A DNA stretch of 64,000 nt from Hyphomicrobiales bacterium (GTDB lineage Bacteria > Pseudomonadota > Alphaproteobacteria > Rhizobiales > Methyloligellaceae): assembly GCA_028280515.1 (NCBI GenBank), contig JANQLP010000241.1:1-64000 (forward strand). The letters are read 5' to 3'. The position numbers were made by a program, and so were the translations under genes. Below, piece after piece: positions 53,890-61,503 of the stretch; position 1 is the stretch's first letter; every line of letters starts with the position of its first letter. The notes beneath the pieces are model-generated. The model was not told the DNA's origin and made no database searches. It saw nothing but the letters and a program-made list of their open reading frames with translations.

Positions 53890-54015
53890 ATGAAAACGAC
53901 AATTGGTGCCCTTGCTGTTGCGGTTGCTCTCTTTGCCGGTATTGGCGGCGCGAGCGCAATGCCGACCCACGACACGCCGTTTGATTTCGAAACGGTCTTC
54001 GAGCCGAAGAACTAG
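53890..54015 (+). CDS. 41-residue secreted peptide
   Basis: A signal peptide (TIGALAVAVALFAGIGGASA) leads to a mature part of only about 18 residues (MPTHDTPFDFETVFEPKN). GGAG lies 7 bases before the ATG and a strong terminator follows 30 bases after the stop, so a complete small transcription unit is present. No family is recognised. The 297 bases before it (53593-53889) show nothing else I can support. Confidence 0.6.
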   Translation: MKTTIGALAVAVALFAGIGGASAMPTHDTPFDFETVFEPKN

Positions 54016-54043
54016 CAATACTAAAGATCGATCGATCCTTGAG

Positions 54044-54071
54044 GCGGGCTCATACTAGCCCGCTTCATTTT
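54044..54071 (+). terminator. Terminator after the 41-residue peptide gene
   Basis: A 7 bp stem GCGGGCT / AGCCCGC (54044-54050 with 54057-54063) and 6-base loop are followed by TTCATTTTTT. It lies between the small plus-strand gene and the end of the minus-strand formate dehydrogenase accessory run. Confidence 0.82.
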
Positions 54072-54094
54072 TTGCCGCAGCGGGCCTTCCAGGG

Positions 54095-55108
54095 TCACGC
54101 CTCCTGTGGAAGCGGCATGTTGGTCAGCAGGTTCTGCGGCTTCATCTTGACGACTTTGTCTTCAGACATGGCAAGCCCGAGATAGATCGGCTTGCCGCGC
54201 ATCGTATCGATTAACGCGTTTTCGTCCTGCACCCACATCCGGAACAACGCCACGATCCGCTGGCTGTCGTCTTCGGAGAGTTCCCGCCCCTCGTAAAGGG
54301 CATTGAGGATCTGGGTCGCCTCCCTGTCGAGGCCGATATGCCACGTCCACTGCTCATCCTGTATGGACTGACGCGGTTCCACGCGCACATCGAGATTCAG
54401 GAAATGGCGCGTCCACGCTTCGATGACGCGGGCGAACGCATCGAGTGCCGGCTGGGTGAAGCGAAAGTCGACGACCATGTCGAACCGGTCCGAACGCTCC
54501 CAGTACTGGTTCTTGTTGTCCTCATCCAGCACATCGAGTTCGACCTTGCGTAGAGGCGTGTCGCTCTCGACGAGAAGCTGCCCAAGGCCGCCGAGACCGC
54601 CGCCCGCCGCATGCATAGAGACGATTTCTTCATCCGCCAGCATGATCATGCCGTCGTCGGTGCTGACACTCTGATCCCGGAAAAACACCTCTGCCGCCCG
54701 CAATCTGATCGGATCACCGCAGTCCCTGAGCACATTGCGGACGATGAGATGGACCATCTGGTCGATAAACACCGGGGGTACATTCACCTGCTCGGTTCGC
54801 ATCATTCTCAGATAAGCGCCCTCGATGGTTCCCGCCGCTCTGAGGTGCTCGCGAAAGCCCAGAACCACTTCATAGTTGTAGGCGGCGTCCTGATCGCTGA
54901 GTTTCTCGAGTCGGCTCTTCGGTACGTCGAGGAACGGGTCCGCCATCAGGTCCTCGAAGAGCTTCACTTCTTCACCGCAGGACGTATCGATGGGATGAAC
55001 CTCCGGGCGTGTGTAGTAGGCGCGCAGAAAATCCGGCGTCACCGCGAGCCAACCCTCCTCGTTGACATCAACCAGGTGCATGCCGGCCGATTTCCAGAAG
55101 TCATTCAT
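54095..55108 (-). CDS. DUF6352-type protein of the formate dehydrogenase locus
   Basis: 337 residues, cytoplasmic, mixed composition. It begins NDFWKSAGMHLVDVNEEGWLAVTPDFLRAYYTRPEVHPI-like and I recall this as DUF6352. Nothing indicates a catalytic site. The start codon lies 8 bases inside the end of the DUF6505-type gene, so the two are coupled. It is the last gene of the minus-strand formate dehydrogenase run. Confidence 0.7.
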   Translation of the reverse strand: MNDFWKSAGMHLVDVNEEGWLAVTPDFLRAYYTRPEVHPIDTSCGEEVKLFEDLMADPFLDVPKSRLEKLSDQDAAYNYEVVLGFREHLRAAGTIEGAYLRMMRTEQVNVPPVFIDQMVHLIVRNVLRDCGDPIRLRAAEVFFRDQSVSTDDGMIMLADEEIVSMHAAGGGLGGLGQLLVESDTPLRKVELDVLDEDNKNQYWERSDRFDMVVDFRFTQPALDAFARVIEAWTRHFLNLDVRVEPRQSIQDEQWTWHIGLDREATQILNALYEGRELSEDDSQRIVALFRMWVQDENALIDTMRGKPIYLGLAMSEDKVVKMKPQNLLTNMPLPQEA

Positions 55109-55589
55109 CGTCTTCGACCACGTTCCAGATCCGCGTGTGCATGGGGCGCGCATCCGGCGCTTTGATGGTGCGGAATTCTTCCTTGATTTGGCCATCCTCG
55201 GCAAAGCGGCGCTGTACCGTGAAGATGGTGTTGATCAGCGAGTCCTTGCACAGATCGAGAACGAACCGCGCCTCCTCGCGCGCCGCCGGCAGCGCCGCCT
55301 CCTCGTCCGGTGCGCCGTAGCTCTCGACGAAATGCCGCGCAAGCCGCCGTTCCACTTCCACAAGATCCTCTTCACCGAGCTCGGCAACGGATGCAAACGT
55401 CGATCGGCCGAAACTCTCGAGCGACAGGAACCCGTTGGCGAACGCCTGCTTGGCTTTCCCCGTCACGCTCTCCGGCTCGCGCGCGGCAAACTCGAACGCA
55501 CCGGACACGGCCCACTCGTCCGGCACCGCGGCGCGGTCGAAGACGTTCTCGTCCGAAGGGTCGAAACGTATGGTCCTCAAGAACTTCAT
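55101..55589 (-). CDS. DUF6505-type protein
   Basis: 162 residues, no signal peptide or membrane segment. The opening MKFLRTIRFDPSDENVF and the segment EWAVSGAFEFA fit DUF6505 as I recall it. A helical middle part with charged residues follows, ending in TRIWNVVEDDE. It overlaps the DUF6352-type gene by 8 bases and follows the biotin/lipoate ligase homologue by 18. Function unknown; the coupling suggests that it works with its neighbour. Confidence 0.7.
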   Translation of the reverse strand: MKFLRTIRFDPSDENVFDRAAVPDEWAVSGAFEFAAREPESVTGKAKQAFANGFLSLESFGRSTFASVAELGEEDLVEVERRLARHFVESYGAPDEEAALPAAREEARFVLDLCKDSLINTIFTVQRRFAEDGQIKEEFRTIKAPDARPMHTRIWNVVEDDE

Positions 55590-55607
55590 GTCCCCCGAAT
55601 CCGGCGC

Positions 55608-56354
55608 TTACCCCTGAGGAAACTCGAAGACATCGAGCAACATGGCGGCGCGCGTGCTTCCGTCCGACTGGACAAGCAGGTTGCCGCTGTCGTCCAGACC
55701 CTGCATCAACCCGCCGATGGTCTCGCCCCGAGCCGTCACATTGATATGCGCATCACGTTCCTGGGCGCGAAACAGCCATGAGCCATGAACGGATTTGAAC
55801 CCGTCCTCGTTCCAGTCGTTAAGCCAGGTCAGGAAGTGCCGGCAGTAGGACTCGATGACGTCTGTGCGTGTGAGCTCAGCGCACCCCTCCTCCGAAAGCC
55901 AGGTCTGATCGGGCACGTCGCCGGGCTCGGGCTCATTGTCCTCCCGGCGATGGCGCAGCCACAAGCCGATGACCATCCAGTCCGGCACCGATGCCGGTTT
56001 GCGCTTTCCGCTTGCGGCACCGCGTATGTTCCCGGCAAGTGCGCCGTTGACACGGATATCGCCAGGCCAGGTGAAGGTGACACCGACCTGCGGCGGGGTA
56101 ATCGCCCCGAGACAGTCGCCGATTGCCACCATCGACACGGGCAGCATCTGCACGGCCGTCTCCAGCGCGACGTCCGGTTCGAGGACGATGGCGAGGTCAA
56201 CCCGCGACGCATGGCGGCTCCAGACCACGTCACCGGCGCCAAGTTCGCCGGCGCCGGCGCGCTCACACGCCGTCTTGAACGCGCTCTCGGTGCCCGCCAC
56301 CTCGTGTCCTTTGAGCAATGGCGGGAATGTCGGGTCGGGCTGGTGCATGGGCAT
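55608..56354 (-). CDS. Biotin/lipoate ligase-fold protein with altered catalytic site
   Basis: 248 residues. The fold of biotin/lipoate protein ligases is suggested by GDVVWSRHASRVDLAIVLEP, MVAIGDCLGAITPP and GVTFTWPGDIRVNGALAGNIRG. In active enzymes this last block reads WPND....K.aG, with a catalytic Lys; here the Asn is Gly98 and the Lys position is Ala105. A C-terminal 70-residue domain (INVTARGETIGGLMQGLDDSGNLLV) resembles the small BirA C-terminal barrel. It may bind a cofactor or peptide without adenylation. It sits in the formate dehydrogenase accessory run. Confidence 0.78.
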   Translation of the reverse strand: MPMHQPDPTFPPLLKGHEVAGTESAFKTACERAGAGELGAGDVVWSRHASRVDLAIVLEPDVALETAVQMLPVSMVAIGDCLGAITPPQVGVTFTWPGDIRVNGALAGNIRGAASGKRKPASVPDWMVIGLWLRHRREDNEPEPGDVPDQTWLSEEGCAELTRTDVIESYCRHFLTWLNDWNEDGFKSVHGSWLFRAQERDAHINVTARGETIGGLMQGLDDSGNLLVQSDGSTRAAMLLDVFEFPQG

Positions 56355-56384
56355 TGATGTCGGCGGTTGCGGTCGACCCGGGCG

Positions 56385-56579
56385 TCAGCCCGTTTCGATT
56401 TCGCCCTCGACGGTATGGTTCAAATCAGTCCCGTCGACGGTGAGAACCATCTTGACCTTGATGTTGCCATTGGTCGCCACACCGCCTTCACGCACGACCT
56501 TTTCGATCTGCTGTTGCGATGTGACGCCGACCTGCTTGAGGAACTTCCTCAACGACATGTTGAACCGTTCTTCGTCCAT
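56385..56579 (-). CDS. DUF6494-type small protein
   Basis: 64 residues: MDEERFNMSLRKFLKQVGVTSQQQIEKVV-like helical part, then REGGVATNGNIKVKMVLTVDGTDLNHTVEGEIETG, a beta half. I recall this as DUF6494. No signal peptide. It lies between the S1C protease and the ligase homologue on the same strand, with gaps of 39 and 30 bases, so it belongs to the same unit. Role unknown. Confidence 0.72.
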   Translation of the reverse strand: MDEERFNMSLRKFLKQVGVTSQQQIEKVVREGGVATNGNIKVKMVLTVDGTDLNHTVEGEIETG

Positions 56580-56618
56580 AAGTCTCTTCTCCCACTTCGG
56601 CGGTCAGACAAGCGCCGC

Positions 56619-57593
56619 CTATTTCACCAATCGGAGCTTTTGAGCCGCTCCGCGTCGCAAAATTTCGATCTCCAGTTCATCCGCCCGCAGCAGGAGCGAC
56701 ATGGCGCTCACGAAGTCCGCAGGCTTGCGCACCCGCCGGCCTCCGGCGCGCACAATGATGTCGCCTTCCGCAAGGCCGGCGCGTTCGGCCAGTGATCCGG
56801 GCCGCATGGATACGACGCGTGCGCCGAGCATGCCGGTCTCGCCAGTCGCAGGCACGCGTTCCAGCCGCATGCCGCTGATCGGGCGCATTACGCGGCCGCG
56901 ATCGCGAAGCTGGCGTGCCACGTCCTGCGTCAGCGGCGCCGAAACAGCGAAATTGACGCCGATATTCGCGTCGGACTTTTTGGTGAAGATCGCCGACAAC
57001 AGCCCGACAAACTCCCCCTTGTCCGTGACCAGAGCACCGCCCGACGCCCCCGGATTGACCGCAGCATCGGTCTGTACAAAATCCTCCACGCGATTGAAAC
57101 CTATTCCGGCGCGATTCAGGCCGGACACCACACCGCATGTTACGGACAGCCCAAGTCCGAACGCATTGCCGATGGCGCACACTCTGTCTCCCAGTCCGGG
57201 GGTCTCGGGCTTCATCGCGATGGGGCGAAGCGCGGTATCGATCGACAAGGTCGCGATGTCCGTTGCCCGATCCCGTCCGCCGAGGCGCGCCTTGAGGATA
57301 CGCCCGTCGCGGGTGCGCACGTAGATGGCGCGGGCCTTGTCGACCACATGGAGTGCGGTGACGATCGTCTTCCCGTCGAGTACGACCACGCCGCTGCCTT
57401 CGGGCTCCTCGATGCGCCTGAGGTCAGGCGGCCACTCCGGCAACACGCTCACAACCGACTGCATCGCCGCATCGAGCGGCTGTGCTGCAGCCGAATGCAG
57501 CGCGCCCACCCCCAACACAAAGGCGACCGCCGTGGCAATCGCAAGCTGGCGTGAATGAGCAAGCGGGCGGCGGCTACAGGCGGACGTTGCCAC
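56619..57593 (-). CDS. S1C trypsin-like protease with PDZ domain (DegP-like)
   Basis: 324 residues, exported (signal about 16-37). The protease domain has His82 (TIVTALHVV), Asp112 (RATDIATL) and Ser184 (NPGASGGALV, with Ala where Asn is usual). Residues about 230-320 form a PDZ domain (GARVVSMRPGSLAERAGLAEGDIIVRAGGRRV). It probably degrades or chaperones misfolded periplasmic protein. Start is GTG at 57593, 20 bases inside the end of the 42-residue gene, so translation is coupled to it. Confidence 0.88.
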   Translation of the reverse strand: MATSACSRRPLAHSRQLAIATAVAFVLGVGALHSAAAQPLDAAMQSVVSVLPEWPPDLRRIEEPEGSGVVVLDGKTIVTALHVVDKARAIYVRTRDGRILKARLGGRDRATDIATLSIDTALRPIAMKPETPGLGDRVCAIGNAFGLGLSVTCGVVSGLNRAGIGFNRVEDFVQTDAAVNPGASGGALVTDKGEFVGLLSAIFTKKSDANIGVNFAVSAPLTQDVARQLRDRGRVMRPISGMRLERVPATGETGMLGARVVSMRPGSLAERAGLAEGDIIVRAGGRRVRKPADFVSAMSLLLRADELEIEILRRGAAQKLRLVK

Positions 57594-57702
57594 TCTGCGA
57601 CGAGTAAACGCTTCCAGCCGACATATCGATGGAATTGAGGCCGACGGCCGCGGCGGCCGTAATCACCACCAGCGCCGCCATTCCCATCCAAAAGGCCTTC
57701 AT
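57574..57702 (-). CDS. 42-residue membrane or exported peptide in the formate dehydrogenase run
   Basis: A short frame with AAGGAG 7 bases before its ATG at 57702. It starts MKAFWMGMAALVVITAAAAVG, one hydrophobic segment, and ends with a polar tail (NSIDMSAGSVYSSQSGNVRL). The upstream stop (57704) and downstream GTG (57593) touch or overlap it, so it fits exactly in the operon. No family is recognised. Confidence 0.65.
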   Translation of the reverse strand: MKAFWMGMAALVVITAAAAVGLNSIDMSAGSVYSSQSGNVRL

Positions 57703-57703
57703 G

Positions 57704-59251
57704 TCACTGCTCCTTGGAACCTTCGTTTTTCGTTTTGCCCTTTTCCGCACCCTTGCGGGCCTTCGCCGGATCGCCGTCCTCGGTCGCGACCTTGAGGTAG
57801 GCGATCAGCGCCTTGCGCTTTTTCGGATCGGCAATCTTCTGCAACGGCATCTTGCTGCCTGGCGTGTAATGGTCGGGTCCGAGTCCGAACAGAAGGCCGA
57901 TCGTTTCCTCGCTCCAGACTATATCAGAATGTTTCAGAGCATCCGAGTACGGATAGTCCGGCAGTGAGCCCGCCCTGCGGCCGAAAACCTTGTAAAGCGT
58001 CGGGCCGGCGCGATTTCCACCGTCGGACGTCAGGGTATGGCACAACGAGCATTTCCGCGCGAACTGCCGTTCACCGACATCCGCCGTGGTATTGACTTCA
58101 AACCGCCGCGGAAACGGTCCGGAAATCGCCTCGAAAGATTTGCGCGGGCTTACCTGCCAGCGGGTCACGAAGTCATCCTTTCCGCCGTAATAGAGCGATG
58201 CGCCGATTTCGCCGAAATCCATCGCCCAGATCGGGCCGCGCGGGTCTTCATACACCTCGATTTCCGCCCAGTCGCCGATGCGGACCACACGGATGATGCC
58301 GACCACGTCGCCACCGTTTTTCTGAAATCCCGAAAGCGCCAAAAGGCCGGGTTTGTCCTGAACCGCTGCCGCCAGATACGGACCCTGAATGCCCTTGAAT
58401 TCGTGGATACGCTCGCCCGTCGTCCCGTCGATCACGAGCGCCTTGCCATTCAATGCGCCCAACACCAGCTGATCGTGTCCGGGAAGGCGTTGCAGCGTGT
58501 TGATGCCGAACCCGTGCCGATAGAGCACGCGCTTGAGCTCACCGCTGTCGCTGGCCCAGGTTCGCACGGTGCCGTCATAGCCTGCCGAGAAAACGACCTT
58601 CCCATCCTGCGAGAAGGCTACGCCGTTGACCGGCCCCTTGTGCCCTTCAAGCACCGGGCCGGGCTTGAGCGTCTTCAAATTCCACAATCTGATGGTTCGG
58701 TCGGAACTCGACGATGCCGCCCACTGCCCGTCCGGGGAAAGTGCAAGGGCACTGACCTCGGCGGAATGGCCCTTGAACGTGTGAATGGCCTTGCCAGTGG
58801 CGAGGTCCCAGACCCAGATCTCCCCGCCGCCCGCGGAAAGCGCGCGCTCCGCGCCGGGCAGGAACGCGACCGCCTTGACCCACCCGTCATGATTGTCAAA
58901 CCGGTGCAGCTCTTTCGGCACGTCCCCGCTGATATCCCACAGCATCATCGAATAGTCGAAACTGCCGGTGAGCGCGCGTGTCTTGTCGGAACTGAGCCGG
59001 ATCGCGTGGACGGGGCCGCCATGACCGACGAGATTCCCGTCTACCGGCCCCTTCGCCGATCCCTCCGGAGCCGTCGCCCGTTCTTTGCCCGACGTTGCCG
59101 AAGCACCATCGGCGGCATGCGTGCGATCGAGCGGTACGAGTGCAATCGACGGTGCGAGGAATAAGCCGATTGCCAGCACCAAGCCGCGGACGCCCGTGCG
59201 CGACCGCACTGTGTGCGCTCGTTCCCGAGATACCGAAAAAATGGTTGTCAT
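57704..59251 (-). CDS. WD40 beta-propeller fused to cytochrome c
   Basis: 515 residues, exported (hydrophobic segment VLAIGLFLAPSIALV). Residues about 75-390 contain WD40 blades (GHGGPVHAIRLSSDKTRALTGSFDYSMMLWDI and later repeats). Residues about 395-490 are a class I cytochrome c with heme motif CSLCH and a Met ligand region GSKMPLQKI. A Lys/Glu-rich tail ends the chain. It would carry electrons in the periplasm next to the formate dehydrogenase cytochrome b gene. The ATG at 59251 is chosen. Confidence 0.88.
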   Translation of the reverse strand: MTTIFSVSRERAHTVRSRTGVRGLVLAIGLFLAPSIALVPLDRTHAADGASATSGKERATAPEGSAKGPVDGNLVGHGGPVHAIRLSSDKTRALTGSFDYSMMLWDISGDVPKELHRFDNHDGWVKAVAFLPGAERALSAGGGEIWVWDLATGKAIHTFKGHSAEVSALALSPDGQWAASSSSDRTIRLWNLKTLKPGPVLEGHKGPVNGVAFSQDGKVVFSAGYDGTVRTWASDSGELKRVLYRHGFGINTLQRLPGHDQLVLGALNGKALVIDGTTGERIHEFKGIQGPYLAAAVQDKPGLLALSGFQKNGGDVVGIIRVVRIGDWAEIEVYEDPRGPIWAMDFGEIGASLYYGGKDDFVTRWQVSPRKSFEAISGPFPRRFEVNTTADVGERQFARKCSLCHTLTSDGGNRAGPTLYKVFGRRAGSLPDYPYSDALKHSDIVWSEETIGLLFGLGPDHYTPGSKMPLQKIADPKKRKALIAYLKVATEDGDPAKARKGAEKGKTKNEGSKEQ

Positions 59252-59323
59252 GATGGGTCCGGACAGGCAGCGAAGCCGTGCAAGCAAGAGCCGGTCGGTA
59301 CCCGCCTGCACGTGCGATTGACT

Positions 59324-60496
59324 CTACTCTGCAGGTGCGGCGGCCTTTGCCCCGCCTTTGCGGCGTCCTTTACCGCGCGCCTTGCCGCGAGACTGGATCG
59401 CTTCTTTCGCCCAGATGGAATGGTGTTCCTTGGCCCAGTTCTCGTCGACCTCGCCGGTTCCCATCGCATCGAACGCGCCTTCCATACCGATCGAGCCGAT
59501 ATAGATGTGCGCGATCACAACGACGATCAGCACCAGTGCAACGATGGTGTGCCAGGCGGTCGCAAGCTGCATTTCATGTAACGGCGTCAAGTCGGTCGGC
59601 AGGCCGAGACCGAACACGTTCAGGATGGCGAACGCCCCGGCAAACATCGATGTCTGGAACGGGAACAACATCGCGATGCCCGTCAGCGAGAGCAGGGTGC
59701 CGCCGAGAATGACCAGCCAGAACAGGATTTTCTGTCCCGCATTGAACTTCTTGGACGGCGGATGGCTGCCTTTCACGAACATGCCGCCGCCACGCGCCAG
59801 CCATTGCAGGTCATACTTGTTCGGAAAGTTCTCCTTGATCCAGAGAACGAAGATCATCACGAGCGAGACCATGAAGGCAAAGGCGACGTAGTTGTGGGAC
59901 CACTTGCTGACACGGGCGATTTCCGCGAACACCGCCGGTCCGAGAACCGGCAGTATGAAGTACTTCCCGTAGGTGATGATGAGACCTGAGATCGCCAGGA
60001 TGATGAATGAGACCGCGAGCAACCAGTGGCCCATCCGCTCGATATCGCGGAACCGCGTGATGGTCCGTCCGCTCATGCCGTGATCGACCATGATCCGGCC
60101 ACGCGCCAGATAGAACAAGGTGAGCAGGATCACCATTCCGGCAAGACCGATGACGCCCCAGGTGGCAATCGGCCCGTTCTTGAAGGCGCGCCAGTTATCA
60201 CCCTCGGATTGCACGAGCTGGCCGGCCTGTTTGTCGGGAATAGAGACCGTGCCCTGAATGCCCTTGCGCACCGCGCGCCAGGTCTCGGAATCGGAGAGGT
60301 TCCCCATCGATCCGCCAGGCACTTCACCGCCTTGCGGTGCACCGGAGCCGACGGCGTTAGCCGGCGGACGCACGCTGCTTTGGGCGTGGGATTGTTGCGG
60401 ATCAGCGATTTCCAGGGCAAATGTCGTGCCGACAGCAATCATTGCCAGCACAGCGAGCTGCACCACCCACCATCTGCATCTTGAAACCGCTTTCAT
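59324..60496 (-). CDS. fdhC: Formate dehydrogenase cytochrome b (gamma) subunit
   Basis: 390 residues. A signal-like N-terminus and a 70-residue periplasmic part precede four to five membrane helices of the FdnI/FdoI type: RFRDIERMGHWLLAVSFIILAISGLIITYG, SKWSHNYVAFAFMVSLVMIFVLWIKENF, FWLVILGGTLLSLTGIAML and LATAWHTIVALVLIVVVIAHIYIGSIG, with the His residues that hold two b hemes. It passes electrons from the iron-sulfur subunit to quinone. The end is Lys/Arg/Ala-rich. Confidence 0.92.
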   Translation of the reverse strand: MKAVSRCRWWVVQLAVLAMIAVGTTFALEIADPQQSHAQSSVRPPANAVGSGAPQGGEVPGGSMGNLSDSETWRAVRKGIQGTVSIPDKQAGQLVQSEGDNWRAFKNGPIATWGVIGLAGMVILLTLFYLARGRIMVDHGMSGRTITRFRDIERMGHWLLAVSFIILAISGLIITYGKYFILPVLGPAVFAEIARVSKWSHNYVAFAFMVSLVMIFVLWIKENFPNKYDLQWLARGGGMFVKGSHPPSKKFNAGQKILFWLVILGGTLLSLTGIAMLFPFQTSMFAGAFAILNVFGLGLPTDLTPLHEMQLATAWHTIVALVLIVVVIAHIYIGSIGMEGAFDAMGTGEVDENWAKEHHSIWAKEAIQSRGKARGKGRRKGGAKAAAPAE

Positions 60497-60518
60497 TTTT
60501 CTATCCTCCCATTTTTCC

Positions 60519-60695
60519 CTATTCCGCGATGCGTTTGCTGCGCTGACGCAGGGCGTCGACCTGTTCTTTGTTCAGCTTGGTGTCGGCCTTGCCGCCATAC
60601 TCACCCGGAGTATAGCTCAAGGGTCGATTTGTGTCCTTGCAACCGGCGGCGGCCAGAACACCTGCGAAGGCGATGCCGTAGAAAATCGTTCGCAT
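60519..60695 (-). CDS. Small lipoprotein of the formate dehydrogenase operon
   Basis: 58 residues. A lipoprotein signal with lipobox LAAAGC (Cys19 as the lipid site) and a mature part of 40 residues (KDTNRPLSYTPGEYGGKADTKLNKEQVDALRQR). AAGGAG lies 6 bases before the ATG at 60695. It lies between the FdhB and FdhC genes on the same strand, 22 bases from FdhC. It may help anchor or assemble the complex; no family is recognised. Confidence 0.75.
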   Translation of the reverse strand: MRTIFYGIAFAGVLAAAGCKDTNRPLSYTPGEYGGKADTKLNKEQVDALRQRSKRIAE

Positions 60696-60856
60696 CGGTT
60701 TCTCCTTAGTCCCGGGACAATCCCAATCAGATGGCTGATTGTTCGTCATCCTGCACTATCGGGGCAGGTCTTCTGGTTACCGATTAAACCCAGATGAAAA
60801 AATCAGCAAAGTCAGACTTGAATATGAGTTCTTGGCAATACGCATGATGGGCGAAA

Positions 60857-60880
60857 GGGGCGGCTCCTGGGAGCCGCCCC
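60857..60880 (-). terminator. Strong hairpin between fdhB and the lipoprotein gene
   Basis: A 10 bp GC-rich perfect stem (60857-60866 with 60871-60880, 4-base loop) 18 bases after the fdhB stop. On the minus strand it is followed only by TTTCGCC, so it is a weak or partial terminator and could set fdhAB above the rest. Confidence 0.6.
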
Positions 60881-60897
60881 CTTGTTGCTTGTGCGTG

Positions 60898-61491
60898 TCA
60901 GGCGCCCTGGCCGGGGTATGCGCGTCCCCAACCCCAGGCACCGGAGCCGAAGCCGCGCGCGACCACGCGCTCACGATAGATGTCGGACACGACATCGCCG
61001 TCACCGGCAAGCAGGGCCTTGGTCGAGCACATCTCGGCGCAAAGCGGCAGCTTGCCTTCCGCAAGGCGGTTGCGGCCGTACTTCTTGAACTCGTCATCGG
61101 ACTTGTTGGCCTCCGGTCCGCCGGCGCAGAAGGTACATTTGTCCATCTTGCCGCGTGAACCGAAATTGCCGACCTGCGGGAATTGCGGCGCGCCGAACGG
61201 GCACGCATAGAAGCAATAACCACAGCCGATGCACAGGTCCTTGGAGTGCAGCACGACACCTTCGTCGGTCTCGTAGAAGCAATCCACAGGGCACACCGCC
61301 ATGCAGGGCGCATCCGAACAATGCATGCAAGCGACCGAGATCGATCTCTCGCCCGGCTTGCCGTCATTGATCGTCACGACCCGGCGGCGATTGATGCCCC
61401 AAGGGACCTCGTTCTCGTTCTTGCACGCCGTGACACACGCGTTGCACTCGATGCAGCGTTCCGCATCACAAAGGAATTTCATCCTAGCCAT
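60898..61491 (-). CDS. fdhB: Formate dehydrogenase iron-sulfur (beta) subunit, short FDH3 type
   Basis: 197 residues with four Cys clusters of the dmsB/FdnH kind: CIECNACVTACKNEN, CMHCSDAPCMAVCPVDCF, CIGCGYCFYACPFGAP and a fourth formed by CTFC and CAEMC. It carries electrons from the molybdenum or tungsten subunit to cytochrome b. It lacks the C-terminal membrane anchor of E. coli FdnH (about 290 residues), as in the FDH3 group. AAGGAG precedes the ATG at 61491, 12 bases from the fdhA stop. Confidence 0.93.
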   Translation of the reverse strand: MARMKFLCDAERCIECNACVTACKNENEVPWGINRRRVVTINDGKPGERSISVACMHCSDAPCMAVCPVDCFYETDEGVVLHSKDLCIGCGYCFYACPFGAPQFPQVGNFGSRGKMDKCTFCAGGPEANKSDDEFKKYGRNRLAEGKLPLCAEMCSTKALLAGDGDVVSDIYRERVVARGFGSGAWGWGRAYPGQGA

Positions 61492-61503
61492 CGCGTGTAC
61501 TCC

